From Candidatus Bathyarchaeota archaeon (GTDB lineage: Archaea > Thermoproteota > Bathyarchaeia > Bathyarchaeales > DTEX01): a stretch of DNA of 10,892 nt. The notes under the pieces are model-generated. The model had not been told where the DNA came from and did no database searches. It worked only from the letters and a program-made list of their open reading frames with translations. The position numbers and the translations under genes are program-made. The stretch lies in contig JAGTQS010000055.1 of assembly GCA_018397055.1 (NCBI GenBank), forward strand, positions 1 through 10,892. The letters are read 5' to 3'. This document shows positions 5,435-10,892 of this stretch, piece by piece (position 1 is the stretch's first letter; the number at the start of each line of letters is the position of its first letter).

Positions 5435-6100
5435 CTAAACCTTTACGGTTCCACCACAAAACTTTGTCACGTAATCAATTGTAACCTTCATTGCTTCTAA
5501 CAATTTTTCTTCAGTTACACCTGGAACACCGCAGAACAGTAACACAACTTTCTTGGTGGTTTCCGTGACCTTTGAGTCTTCAGAATCACGGTAAGGGTAG
5601 ATGGCGACAAGTTTCTCAGCGTCTTGAACTACGACTTCGCCGCCTTGAAGCTGCAAGGGCTTGTTCATTCCGATTCCAAGGAACTTTTCACCCTTTTCTG
5701 CATAGCGCATCTTTAAGTCTCCACGAAGCTTGTCAGCATCGAACGCGGCGACGGCAACCTCTGTTTTAACCGAGGCAAGGTTATAGGCGTCAACCAACGT
5801 GTTTATGCAGGGTAAAGGATTCCCAGCGACAATTCTTCGGATTAAGGCCTCAGCTGCGGGACGAACCTTCGTAGGGTCAACCTTGATTCTCCAAAAAAAG
5901 TCACGGTAAGCCCTCAGTACAGGCTGGTCCTTAAGAGTTTCAGCGTCGAAAAACCGCCGTGTTTCTTCTGTTACGAGCTTCTTAAACTCCTCAAGCCTTA
6001 AATCAGAAGACTGCACATTGACATCGTTGATTTGGGTAACCAAGACCACTAAATCGGGAAACGCAGCGTTTACGTCCTCACTTATAACAAGCCGGGTCAA
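5435..6100 (-). CDS. Stand-alone B3/B4 domain protein (PheT-like, COG3382 type)
   Basis: Free-standing protein of 221 residues related to the B3/B4 domain of the phenylalanyl-tRNA synthetase beta subunit, which in PheT contributes to editing of mischarged tRNA. Family features are AYRDFFWRIKVDPTKVRPA (64-82), the helix EALIRRIVAGNPLPCINTLVDAYN (84-107), the strand VKTEVAVAAFDADKL (111-125) and the C-terminal CGVPGVTEEKL segment (190-200). The function of free-standing members is not established; tRNA editing or RNA binding is a reasonable guess. TTG at 6100 is supported by GGAGG seven bases upstream; an ATG overlapping that site runs into a stop after a few codons. A TATA box lies at 6154-6163. 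pyrF follows after 16 bases, though no functional link is evident. Confidence 0.85.
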   Translation of the reverse strand: MTRLVISEDVNAAFPDLVVLVTQINDVNVQSSDLRLEEFKKLVTEETRRFFDAETLKDQPVLRAYRDFFWRIKVDPTKVRPAAEALIRRIVAGNPLPCINTLVDAYNLASVKTEVAVAAFDADKLRGDLKMRYAEKGEKFLGIGMNKPLQLQGGEVVVQDAEKLVAIYPYRDSEDSKVTETTKKVVLLFCGVPGVTEEKLLEAMKVTIDYVTKFCGGTVKV

Positions 6101-6153
6101 ACCTCTGCCTCCATATCAAGAACCTTCTCAACCATTAAGGAACAACAACCCAT

Positions 6154-6163
6154 CTTATATAAC
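6154..6163 (-). promoter_or_regulatory. TATA box of the B3/B4-pyrF transcript
   Basis: On the minus strand GTTATATAAG is centred about 57 bases before the TTG at 6100, predicting a transcription start near 6132 and a leader of about 30 bases holding the GGAGG site. It is one of the clearest TATA boxes in the window. Confidence 0.6.
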
Positions 6164-6430
6164 ATACAAAAACCACTACATAAAAAAGGACTCCTTAATC
6201 GCCTAAATCCACAGTTCCACATTGACTCCACAGAGCCTATATAAAGAAAAAAATTCTCAAGGCGCACGGAACAACCACGAAACAGGAAGAATAGTCAAGA
6301 AATCTGACCCGAGTATATATCCCTCCCCCTCAACAACAAGCGCATAACAAGAAAAATGCATTAATACGTTGGAAAACCTGTATTACGCCAGTTTACACTG
6401 TTTGAAAAAAGTAAACAACGAAGATTAAGC

Positions 6431-6444
6431 AAGCAATATTGCTT
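6431..6444. repeat. Perfect 14-bp palindrome
   Basis: AAGCAATATTGCTT reads the same on both strands. It lies about 107 bases upstream of the YkgJ-type gene, so it could be a binding site for a dimeric regulator. Confidence 0.5.
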
Positions 6445-6483
6445 AGATTATAACCTTAGGTAATACAGAAAACCGTGAGACTA

Positions 6484-6513
6484 AAAAACAAAATAAAGAA
6501 AAACAAAATAAAG
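6484..6513 (+). repeat. Tandem repeat, two perfect 15-bp copies
   Basis: AAAAACAAAATAAAG occurs at 6484-6498 and again, with no gap, at 6499-6513. It lies 37 bases before the YkgJ-type start, in the position expected for a promoter, and each copy contains a weak TATA-like aaaataaag. Slippage in an A-rich tract is an ordinary explanation. Confidence 0.6.
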
Positions 6514-6550
6514 CCGGTCAAAATGAATAATGGCTAATGAAAAAAGGTGA

Positions 6551-7006
6551 ATGAACATTACTAAAAGCCACCTCCACGTAGAGTTCCCTAGAAACGTGCA
6601 TTTCGAATGCAGCCTATGCGCCTTGTGTTGCGGAGACACCGAAACCAATGTTCGAAAAATTCTCTTACTAAAAAAAGAGGCTGAAAAAATTTCGAAAAAG
6701 ACCCGTAAAGACATCGAAAGTTTCGCCGAAAAAATAAATGACAAAGCACCGTATGCGTATGTGATGAGAAAAACTAATAGTGGCAAATGCGTGTTTCTAA
6801 AAGGAAAATTATGCATCGTCTATGACACAAGACCTCTAATTTGCAGGTTCTATCCATTCAAGATCGACAACCTTGGAAACCAACATTACACATTTTCTTA
6901 CACAAAAGAGTGCCCAGGCATAGGAAGGGGGCCTCAACTTAAAAGGAAATTTTTTGAAACCCTATTTGCCGAACTTATCAGCTTGATGAAAAAAATAGTT
7001 CAATAA
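6551..7006 (+). CDS. YkgJ-family cysteine cluster protein (putative Fe/Zn binding)
   Basis: Protein of 151 residues with the CxxCxxCC motif of the YkgJ / UPF0153 family: FECSLCALCC (Cys20, 23, 26, 27), then SGKCVFLKGKLCIVYDTRPLICRFYPF with Cys80, 88 and 98, and Cys121 in KECPG. The eight cysteines probably bind an iron-sulfur cluster or zinc; the biochemical role of the family is not settled. There are no membrane segments. ATG at 6551 directly abuts AAAGGTGA with no spacer and an in-frame stop (6548-6550) precludes a longer protein; as no other start precedes the Cys motif, translation may be weak or depend on another mechanism. It is alone on the plus strand between leftward operons and convergent with tfb, so context gives no functional hint. 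Confidence 0.88.
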   Translation: MNITKSHLHVEFPRNVHFECSLCALCCGDTETNVRKILLLKKEAEKISKKTRKDIESFAEKINDKAPYAYVMRKTNSGKCVFLKGKLCIVYDTRPLICRFYPFKIDNLGNQHYTFSYTKECPGIGRGPQLKRKFFETLFAELISLMKKIVQ

Positions 7007-7050
7007 AAATAATTACGTACTAGAGTTGCCCTTGTTTAGCCGCAACCACG

Positions 7051-7071
7051 CTTTCGAAAGAAGCCTAAAAA
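7051..7071 (-). terminator. Probable terminator of tfb
   Basis: Just after the tfb stop the minus strand has a T5 run (7067-7071) and then a perfect palindrome CTTTCGAAAG (7051-7060). The site is between convergent tfb and YkgJ-type genes. Confidence 0.35.
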
Positions 7072-7073
7072 GA

Positions 7074-8021
7074 TCATAAATCCATAACAAAGAGGAGGCA
7101 GTCAACCAGCTCCTTGTATCTGTTCCTGATAGTTACCTCAGTCACCTTCGCAATTTCAGCAATCTCACGTTGAGTCCTTCGTTCTCCAACCAAAACCGAA
7201 GCAATATAACTTGCCGCCGCCGCAATACCCGTAGGTCCCCTGCCAGAAGTCAGCTTAAGGTTACCAGCTGTCATGAGAATTTTGTTAGCAATCTCCTCAA
7301 CTTTCCCCTGCATCGTCAACTGATTAGAGAACTTCGACACATACTGGTTCGCCCGAACTGGAGGAATAAGATAATCAAGCTCCTTAACCAAGAAACGGTA
7401 GCTTCTACCAACCTCTCTCTTACTGACATTAGAAGCCTTAGAAATCTCCTCAAGAGTTCTAGCCAACCCACATTGCCTACACGCAATATATACCGAAGCT
7501 GCGCTAATTCCCTGAATCGACCGTCCGCGAATAAGTCTCTCCTTCACGGCCTTCCTGTAAATGACTGAAGCTGTCTCAAAAATGCTTTTAGGCAACGAAA
7601 GATTGTTCGCTATCTTCGTAATCTCTGAAAGAGCAAACGCAAGGTTCCGCTCCATAGCATCGGAAACCCTAATCCTTCTCTGCCACTTCCTCAAACGGTA
7701 GATTTGAGCCTTCTGACCTGCGGAAAACTTTTTCCCGTAAATATCTCGGTCGTGCCAGTCAATCATCGTCGAAAGTCCCTTGTCGTGAATCGTAAAAGTT
7801 ACTGGAGCGCCTGTTCGAGCTCTTTTTTCTCTTTGCTCAGTATCAAAAGCCCGCCATTCAGGCCCTTGATCCGTCAATTTCATGTCAAGGACAAACCCAC
7901 AGTCCATGCATACAACTTCTGCAGACTCATAATCTCTCATAAGCCTGGTTCCGCCACATTCAGTGCATCGCTGAATATCTTTAAGACCAGGTGAAACAGA
8001 CGTTTTCTTATTTTCACTCAT
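7074..8021 (-). CDS. tfb: Transcription initiation factor IIB (TFB)
   Basis: Archaeal general transcription factor that binds TBP and the BRE next to the TATA box and brings in RNA polymerase. At 315 residues it is full length. It has an N-terminal zinc ribbon (Cys19, Cys22, Cys38, Cys41 in CTECGG and CMDCGFVLD), the B-reader/linker region (EWRAFDTEQREKRARTGAP, 55-73, and GLSTMIDW, 82-89) and two cyclin folds, about 105-205 and 215-305, with typical SAASVYIACR and TGIAAAASYIAS helices and a BRE-recognising helix-turn-helix near 285-303. ATG at 8021 overlaps the gar1 stop (ATGA), so the two genes are translationally coupled. Whether the genome has further TFB paralogues cannot be seen here. 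Confidence 0.97.
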   Translation of the reverse strand: MSENKKTSVSPGLKDIQRCTECGGTRLMRDYESAEVVCMDCGFVLDMKLTDQGPEWRAFDTEQREKRARTGAPVTFTIHDKGLSTMIDWHDRDIYGKKFSAGQKAQIYRLRKWQRRIRVSDAMERNLAFALSEITKIANNLSLPKSIFETASVIYRKAVKERLIRGRSIQGISAASVYIACRQCGLARTLEEISKASNVSKREVGRSYRFLVKELDYLIPPVRANQYVSKFSNQLTMQGKVEEIANKILMTAGNLKLTSGRGPTGIAAAASYIASVLVGERRTQREIAEIAKVTEVTIRNRYKELVDCLLFVMDL

Positions 8022-8275
8022 CTTCTTCCGTTCCTTTTTTTCTGTTTTAAAAGAGGCATAAAATATAGTAAACTTCCCACAATACTCTGCGGGTCACCGG
8101 TTTTAACATCAACTAAGACATAAGGCGATACAGTTGGTCCAACAATGTCGAATACTTTCCCCACTTGCCTGTTCTTCTCATCTATTACTGTTACGCCTAT
8201 TCCAGGAGTTTTCTCAGCTTTTATGACTGCTTTACCACTCGGACTGATATGAACGACTCGTCCGATTTTCTTCAA
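8018..8275 (-). CDS. gar1: H/ACA RNP protein Gar1
   Basis: Small beta-barrel subunit of the archaeal H/ACA ribonucleoprotein, which makes pseudouridines in rRNA with Cbf5, Nop10 and L7Ae; Gar1 binds Cbf5 and helps substrate turnover. The 85 residues show the family pattern: KKIGRVVHISPSGKAVI (2-18), the conserved VIDEKNRQVGKVFDIVGPT core (30-48), SPYVLV (50-55) and a basic C-terminal tail (KQKKRNGRR). TTG at 8275 is the start, supported by GAGGAG eight bases upstream; no ATG is available. A clear TATA box lies at 8318-8328, so gar1 and tfb probably form a two-gene transcript. Confidence 0.92.
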   Translation of the reverse strand: MKKIGRVVHISPSGKAVIKAEKTPGIGVTVIDEKNRQVGKVFDIVGPTVSPYVLVDVKTGDPQSIVGSLLYFMPLLKQKKRNGRR

Positions 8276-8317
8276 GCCTTCAACTCCTCAAAAGATGTGA
8301 ACGAAAAACCCAAGTTT

Positions 8318-8328
8318 GTTATATAAAC
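8318..8328 (-). promoter_or_regulatory. TATA box of gar1-tfb
   Basis: Minus-strand GTTTATATAAC is centred about 48 bases before the gar1 TTG, predicting transcription from near 8297 and a leader of about 20 bases containing GAGGAG. This separates gar1-tfb from the upstream srp19. Confidence 0.6.
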
Positions 8329-8344
8329 ATTTCTCATTTTGAAT

Positions 8345-8629
8345 TCAGACCGTAAGTCTCGAAATCTCTTGAGCCACTTCACTGATAATCCTGTTCTTAG
8401 GCTTCGTTTTCTTGACAAGAATTAAACCGCTCTTTTTCCACGAAAAACGAGGATACGCAGCATCCATTGTTACTTTGAATGAATATCCAAGATTCACAAC
8501 TGCCCTTTCAAGCAAACCCAAGTTCGGAGACGGCCTCGAGAGCTTTTTAGGCACCTTCCTTCCTTCAGACCTTGTTTTCGTGGAATCAAAATAGACAGGC
8601 CATAAGACAACCTCATCTCGTCTCCGCAT
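8345..8629 (-). CDS. srp19: Signal recognition particle 19 kDa protein
   Basis: SRP19 binds the tips of helices 6 and 8 of 7S RNA and prepares it for SRP54, in co-translational targeting to the membrane. The 94-residue protein has the expected N-terminus (VVLWPVYFDSTKTRSEGRKVPK, about 7-29), the loop LSRPSPNLGLLERAVVNLGY (30-49), the AYPRFSWKKSGLILVKK segment (58-74) and a basic C-terminal helix. ATG at 8629 has GGAG about 11 bases upstream, further than ideal. It starts 60 bases after rps8e; a weak A/T box (8648-8656) could be its promoter, or it is read from the rps8e promoter. Confidence 0.95.
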   Translation of the reverse strand: MRRRDEVVLWPVYFDSTKTRSEGRKVPKKLSRPSPNLGLLERAVVNLGYSFKVTMDAAYPRFSWKKSGLILVKKTKPKNRIISEVAQEISRLTV

Positions 8630-8663
8630 ATTCTCAATTCTCCATCACATATTTTTGGGGCTA

Positions 8664-8685
8664 CTCAAAAAACATGCGAAAAACC
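8664..8685 (-). terminator. T tracts after rps8e
   Basis: On the minus strand two T runs (T5 at 8679-8683 and T6 at 8667-8672) directly follow the rps8e stop, as in T-rich archaeal terminators. Termination may be partial, with read-through to srp19. Confidence 0.4.
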
Positions 8686-8689
8686 AACT

Positions 8690-9076
8690 CTACTGTGAGA
8701 CTAGAATTCCGCTAAGAACCCCCGATTGCCCAGGTCTAGATGTTACTCGAACAGTTCCAATAGAAGTTTCAAGAAGGGCTCCCTTTGTGATTACACCCCT
8801 TCTGTCATAATCCACGTTAGACGGGTTCTTAAGAACCCTTAATATCTCAGCCCTCTTGGTTTCCCCAGTTGAAGAATCAGAGACATTCACATATTTTGTA
8901 CTTACAAGACGAACCTTTAAGGTTCCTCCTCTTCCTCTTTCCTTCTCTGTCTCATGCTCTCCGACAGAAGTCATAATGGGAAAGTTTCCCTTCTCGAACC
9001 GCCGTTTACCTCTATACGCTTTCTTTTTGCCACCTGAACGTTTCCTTTTATGTAGATTGCCATGCCAAGATGACAT
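8690..9076 (-). CDS. rps8e: 30S ribosomal protein S8e
   Basis: Archaeal/eukaryal-specific small-subunit ribosomal protein of 128 residues. The basic N-terminus (WHGNLHKRKRSGGKKKAYRG, 4-23) binds rRNA. Family motifs follow: GRGGTLKVRLVSTKYVNV (48-65), LKNPSNVDYDRRGVITKGALL (82-102) and the VTSRPGQSGVLSG signature (111-123). ATG at 9076 has AAGGAG eight bases upstream. A TATA box (9118-9129) between scpB and this gene suggests its own promoter. It is the first of the ribosome, SRP and RNA-modification genes that follow the smc operon. Confidence 0.96.
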   Translation of the reverse strand: MSSWHGNLHKRKRSGGKKKAYRGKRRFEKGNFPIMTSVGEHETEKERGRGGTLKVRLVSTKYVNVSDSSTGETKRAEILRVLKNPSNVDYDRRGVITKGALLETSIGTVRVTSRPGQSGVLSGILVSQ

Positions 9077-9117
9077 TCTTAATTCTCCTTAAGTAAAAAG
9101 GAAGGAACGTTCAGACT

Positions 9118-9129
9118 AATATAAATTTA
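9118..9129 (-). promoter_or_regulatory. TATA box of rps8e
   Basis: Minus-strand AAATTTATATTA is centred about 47 bases before the rps8e ATG and predicts transcription from near 9098 with a leader of about 22 bases. It lies in the 69-base gap after scpB. Confidence 0.55.
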
Positions 9130-9145
9130 GCGGATAAATAATGTT

Positions 9146-9754
9146 CTAACTCTCATTAAAATCGTATTCTTCATCGGAACTAAGCGGCTTTTTCATCAAT
9201 TCATTAAAGGTCTTTTTAAGTTGGCGTTTCATTACTTTGATGTCTCGGCTTAAACCAAAATAGTCAGAAAAAAATTCTGTTACACGCAGAATCTTATTCC
9301 TACCATCACTTTTACGTTCAATAAGCCCCATTTCAGCCAACTGCCTAATGTGACCGTAAGCATGAGCCCCTCGAGCATCAACAACCTGTTTTTGAACTAT
9401 AGGCTGCCTATAGGCTATGTAAGCAAGAGTCCTAAGTGGACCGTCAGACAACAAAGGTCTAACAGCGAGTTTCCTAACTCTAGCTGAAAACTCGGTTTTT
9501 AACTGAAGAACGAACCGTTCATCCTCAAGTTCTAATACCTCAAGCGGAGTTTCCAGCTGCCTATATTTTTCTATCAAAGCCCTAGCAAGCTGCTGAACCC
9601 TTTTCTTCGATCGGCTCCCAATAATATAACCCAATGTTTTTGTATCAAGAGGCCGGCCTGCCACATAAAGGGCAGCTTCAATTAAAGCCAAATCTTTTTT
9701 AAACTTTTCTTCTTGATTTTCATCAGCTGTTACTTCATTTTTAGCTGACATCAC
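9146..9754 (-). CDS. scpB: Segregation and condensation protein B (ScpB)
   Basis: Subunit of the SMC-ScpA-ScpB complex that compacts and segregates the chromosome; ScpB dimers bind the ScpA linker. The 202 residues contain two winged-helix domains, about 20-95 (LIEAALYVAGRPLDTKTL start) and 100-170 (GPLRTLAYIAYRQPIVQKQVVDARG and the GLIERK wing, ending TEFFSDYFGL), and a charged C-terminal tail. Length fits the family. The start is GTG at 9754 or ATG at 9751, immediately in tandem; both overlap the scpA stop (4 bases or 1 base), so translation is coupled to scpA. Confidence 0.94.
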   Translation of the reverse strand: MMSAKNEVTADENQEEKFKKDLALIEAALYVAGRPLDTKTLGYIIGSRSKKRVQQLARALIEKYRQLETPLEVLELEDERFVLQLKTEFSARVRKLAVRPLLSDGPLRTLAYIAYRQPIVQKQVVDARGAHAYGHIRQLAEMGLIERKSDGRNKILRVTEFFSDYFGLSRDIKVMKRQLKKTFNELMKKPLSSDEEYDFNES

Positions 9755-10425
9755 TGAGCCCCATTAATAGTTACAAAAACCTCGTCTGAATTTTCCTCCT
9801 GCCATAGAGTTACCCTGTTTTTTTGGGCCAAAAAAAGCAAAACAATGAAACTTCGAATCTGCTCAAGTTTTTCTAAGCCGTGTGCAAGCTTCGAGAAAGA
9901 AACGATTTTTCCCTTATTGGCAAGTGCAACTATTTTTTTCATCATTCTATCCATCTGTTCCTCCATCTCCATCAAATAAGCGCTGAGAGTAGGGATTACA
10001 CCAGCCGGGGGAATGATCTCGGTTCTTGCAGACGCCTTCAAGACAAAGAGCTTCTCAGTCTTCAGTGCATTATCCAATGCCTCAAGCAAATTCTGAATTG
10101 TTGTTGTAGTCAACTCGTATCTAAGCGGAAGAACTAGGGGTGGAGGAATAAAATCAGATGGCGGTTCTGGAGCCAAAGGGGCCTTCTCAAGTTCAAGAAG
10201 CAGCTCAGACTTCATAAGGTAGACTGTTGAAGATGAACCAAGCGCCATTCCTGAAGCTCTGAAATCAATCTCGTCTCTTTTCTCCATCTCGTCAAGAAAC
10301 GACAAAAGAAGAAAAGACAAGTTAATGTCCCAAGGATTCAACCTTTCTAATAATTGCAAGTCAAAAAGAATATTCCAAGGGGGACGAAAATAAAATGGCT
10401 TATTAACATTTGTCTCCGTCATCAC
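9751..10425 (-). CDS. scpA: Segregation and condensation protein A (ScpA, kleisin)
   Basis: Kleisin subunit that bridges the SMC heads. The 224-residue protein shows the N-terminal SMC-neck-binding part (PPWNILFDLQLLERLNPWDINLSFLLLSFLDEM, 15-47, and SSTVYLMKSELLL, 65-77), a proline-rich middle (83-100, APLAPEPPSDFIPPPLVLPL style) and a C-terminal winged helix (about 165-224) that contacts the SMC cap. Compared with bacterial ScpA (about 250 residues) it is slightly short. The start is GTG at 10425 or ATG at 10422, overlapping the smc stop in the same way as scpB overlaps scpA. Confidence 0.93.
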   Translation of the reverse strand: MMTETNVNKPFYFRPPWNILFDLQLLERLNPWDINLSFLLLSFLDEMEKRDEIDFRASGMALGSSSTVYLMKSELLLELEKAPLAPEPPSDFIPPPLVLPLRYELTTTTIQNLLEALDNALKTEKLFVLKASARTEIIPPAGVIPTLSAYLMEMEEQMDRMMKKIVALANKGKIVSFSKLAHGLEKLEQIRSFIVLLFLAQKNRVTLWQEENSDEVFVTINGAQ

Positions 10426-10892
10426 GCGACCCCCTTGAAAGTTGTTGTTACAACATGCGATACACCTTCAAGACCGTAAACTCCATATATTCTGTCGGCT
10501 TTACTGACCATTTCAGGTTTTAACGTTATGACGACGAACTGTGATTTCTGGGCTTCTTCCGCAAGCAGCTCACCAAGTCTCTCAACATTAGAAGCATCTA
10601 AGTGAGCGTCAATTTCATCAAACAAATAAAACGAAGCTGGAGTGAATTCTTGCAGCGCAAACAGGAAGGCAACAGCAGAGACTGACCGTTCACCGCTGCT
10701 GGCACCACTCACCAGGATAGGAGGCTTTCCCACAAATTGGACTATCATGTCTACGCCTCCAGCAAATGGGTTCTCAGGATTCTCAAGTTTCAATGCGGCG
10801 TTTCCTCCATCAGTAAGCTTTGAGAAATATCTGTCAATTCTTTCGTTAATTTTGTTGAAAGCCTCCATGAAAGAGTTGTATTTCTTTCTCTC
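10422..10892 (-). CDS. smc: Chromosome segregation protein SMC, C-terminal part (runs off the window)
   Basis: The last 156 residues of an SMC ATPase; the reading frame stays open to the right edge, so the gene continues beyond it. Visible are the end of the coiled coil and neck (FMEAFNKINERIDRYFSKLTDGGNAALKLENPENPFAGGV pattern), the ABC signature region as ASSGERS (64-70; 10683-10703), Walker B YLFDEID (89-95) with the D-loop HLD, and SQFVVITLKPEM (about 117-128), all in the C-terminal head. The signature departs from the usual LSGGE (see findings). It works with ScpA and ScpB, encoded directly downstream with overlapping stop and start codons. The internal ATG at 10868 is not a start. Confidence 0.95.
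   Translation of the reverse strand, partial: ERKKYNSFMEAFNKINERIDRYFSKLTDGGNAALKLENPENPFAGGVDMIVQFVGKPPILVSGASSGERSVSAVAFLFALQEFTPASFYLFDEIDAHLDASNVERLGELLAEEAQKSQFVVITLKPEMVSKADRIYGVYGLEGVSHVVTTTFKGVA

Larger units (their letters stand above)
6101..6550. other. 450-base noncoding, repeat-rich intergenic region
   Basis: This A/T-rich stretch lies between divergent genes and has no open frame that looks like a gene. It holds the B3/B4 TATA box (6154-6163), palindrome AAGGA-C-TCCTT (6186-6196), plus-strand TATA-like elements cctatataaag (6236-6246) and gtatatat (6313-6320), a polypyrimidine run (6321-6330), inverted repeats TAATAC/GTATTA (6362-6385) and GTTTAC/GTAAAC (6391-6416), a 14-bp palindrome (6431-6444) and a tandem repeat (6484-6513). 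I found no tRNA or C/D-box RNA signature. It may hold regulatory sites or an unannotated small RNA. Confidence 0.5.

Noticed and set aside
6101..6172. Short minus-strand frame upstream of the B3/B4 gene (22 codons from within the TATA box)
   Set aside because: It begins inside the predicted TATA box and has no recognisable product; overlap of its stop with the TTG start is probably incidental.
6101..6550. tRNA, C/D-box RNA or CRISPR array in the large noncoding region
   Set aside because: No T-arm GGTTCGAATCC-type motif, no paired C/D boxes, and repeats are only two copies without spacers of regular size.
7170..7568. Plus-strand 132-codon open frame inside tfb
   Set aside because: It is a shadow of a fully conserved TFB coding region and is rich in Arg, Asn and Ser, as expected from antisense reading.

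Overview
The window is archaeal. It encodes an archaeal/eukaryal core set (transcription factor B, the H/ACA RNP protein Gar1, SRP19, ribosomal protein S8e) together with an SMC-ScpA-ScpB chromosome-organisation module. TATA-like boxes (not -35/-10 pairs) lie about 40-60 bases before starts, and GGAG/GGTGA ribosome-binding sites and TTG starts are common. The gene mix (TACK-type information genes, a histidine kinase with a GHDLRNPLQAI H-box, an arcadin-1-like protein) suggests a mesophilic or moderately thermophilic Bathyarchaeia-like lineage. That placement is inference. I see no insertion sequence, CRISPR array, tRNA or rRNA.

Layout. Positions 1-1850 on + hold a histidine kinase whose 5' part is missing or frame-disrupted, an overlapping single-domain response regulator with no canonical start codon, and an uncharacterised coiled-coil/proline-rich protein. 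Positions 1862-4269 on - hold a DUF2153-like protein, acylphosphatase, an arcadin-1-like protein and an enlarged GMP synthase ATPase subunit. A 47-residue ribbon-helix-helix regulator at 4412-4555 diverges from the GMP synthase gene across an intergenic region with an inverted repeat and repeated hexamers. Positions 4642-6100 on - hold orotidine 5'-phosphate decarboxylase and a stand-alone B3/B4-domain protein. A 450-base noncoding stretch (6101-6550) rich in repeats precedes a YkgJ-type cysteine cluster protein on +. From 7074 to the right edge everything is on -, in transcription order smc (partial), scpA, scpB, rps8e, srp19, gar1, tfb.

How the genes fit together. smc-scpA-scpB form a translationally coupled operon with the same GTGATG overlap at both junctions, making the three parts of a condensin-like complex. 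rps8e, srp19, gar1 and tfb follow in the same direction, but with their own TATA boxes before rps8e and gar1, so chromosome structure, translation, protein targeting, RNA modification and transcription initiation genes are neighbours without being one simple operon. guaAB and pyrF supply purine and pyrimidine nucleotide synthesis. The kinase/regulator pair is a two-component system with no DNA-binding output domain.

This is mostly a core region and I do not see a clear new multi-gene system. The best leads are the GMP synthase with an apparently duplicated dimerisation domain, the ACG-started response regulator, the tiny RHH regulator with its candidate operators, the non-consensus ABC signature in SMC, and the repeat-rich noncoding region.
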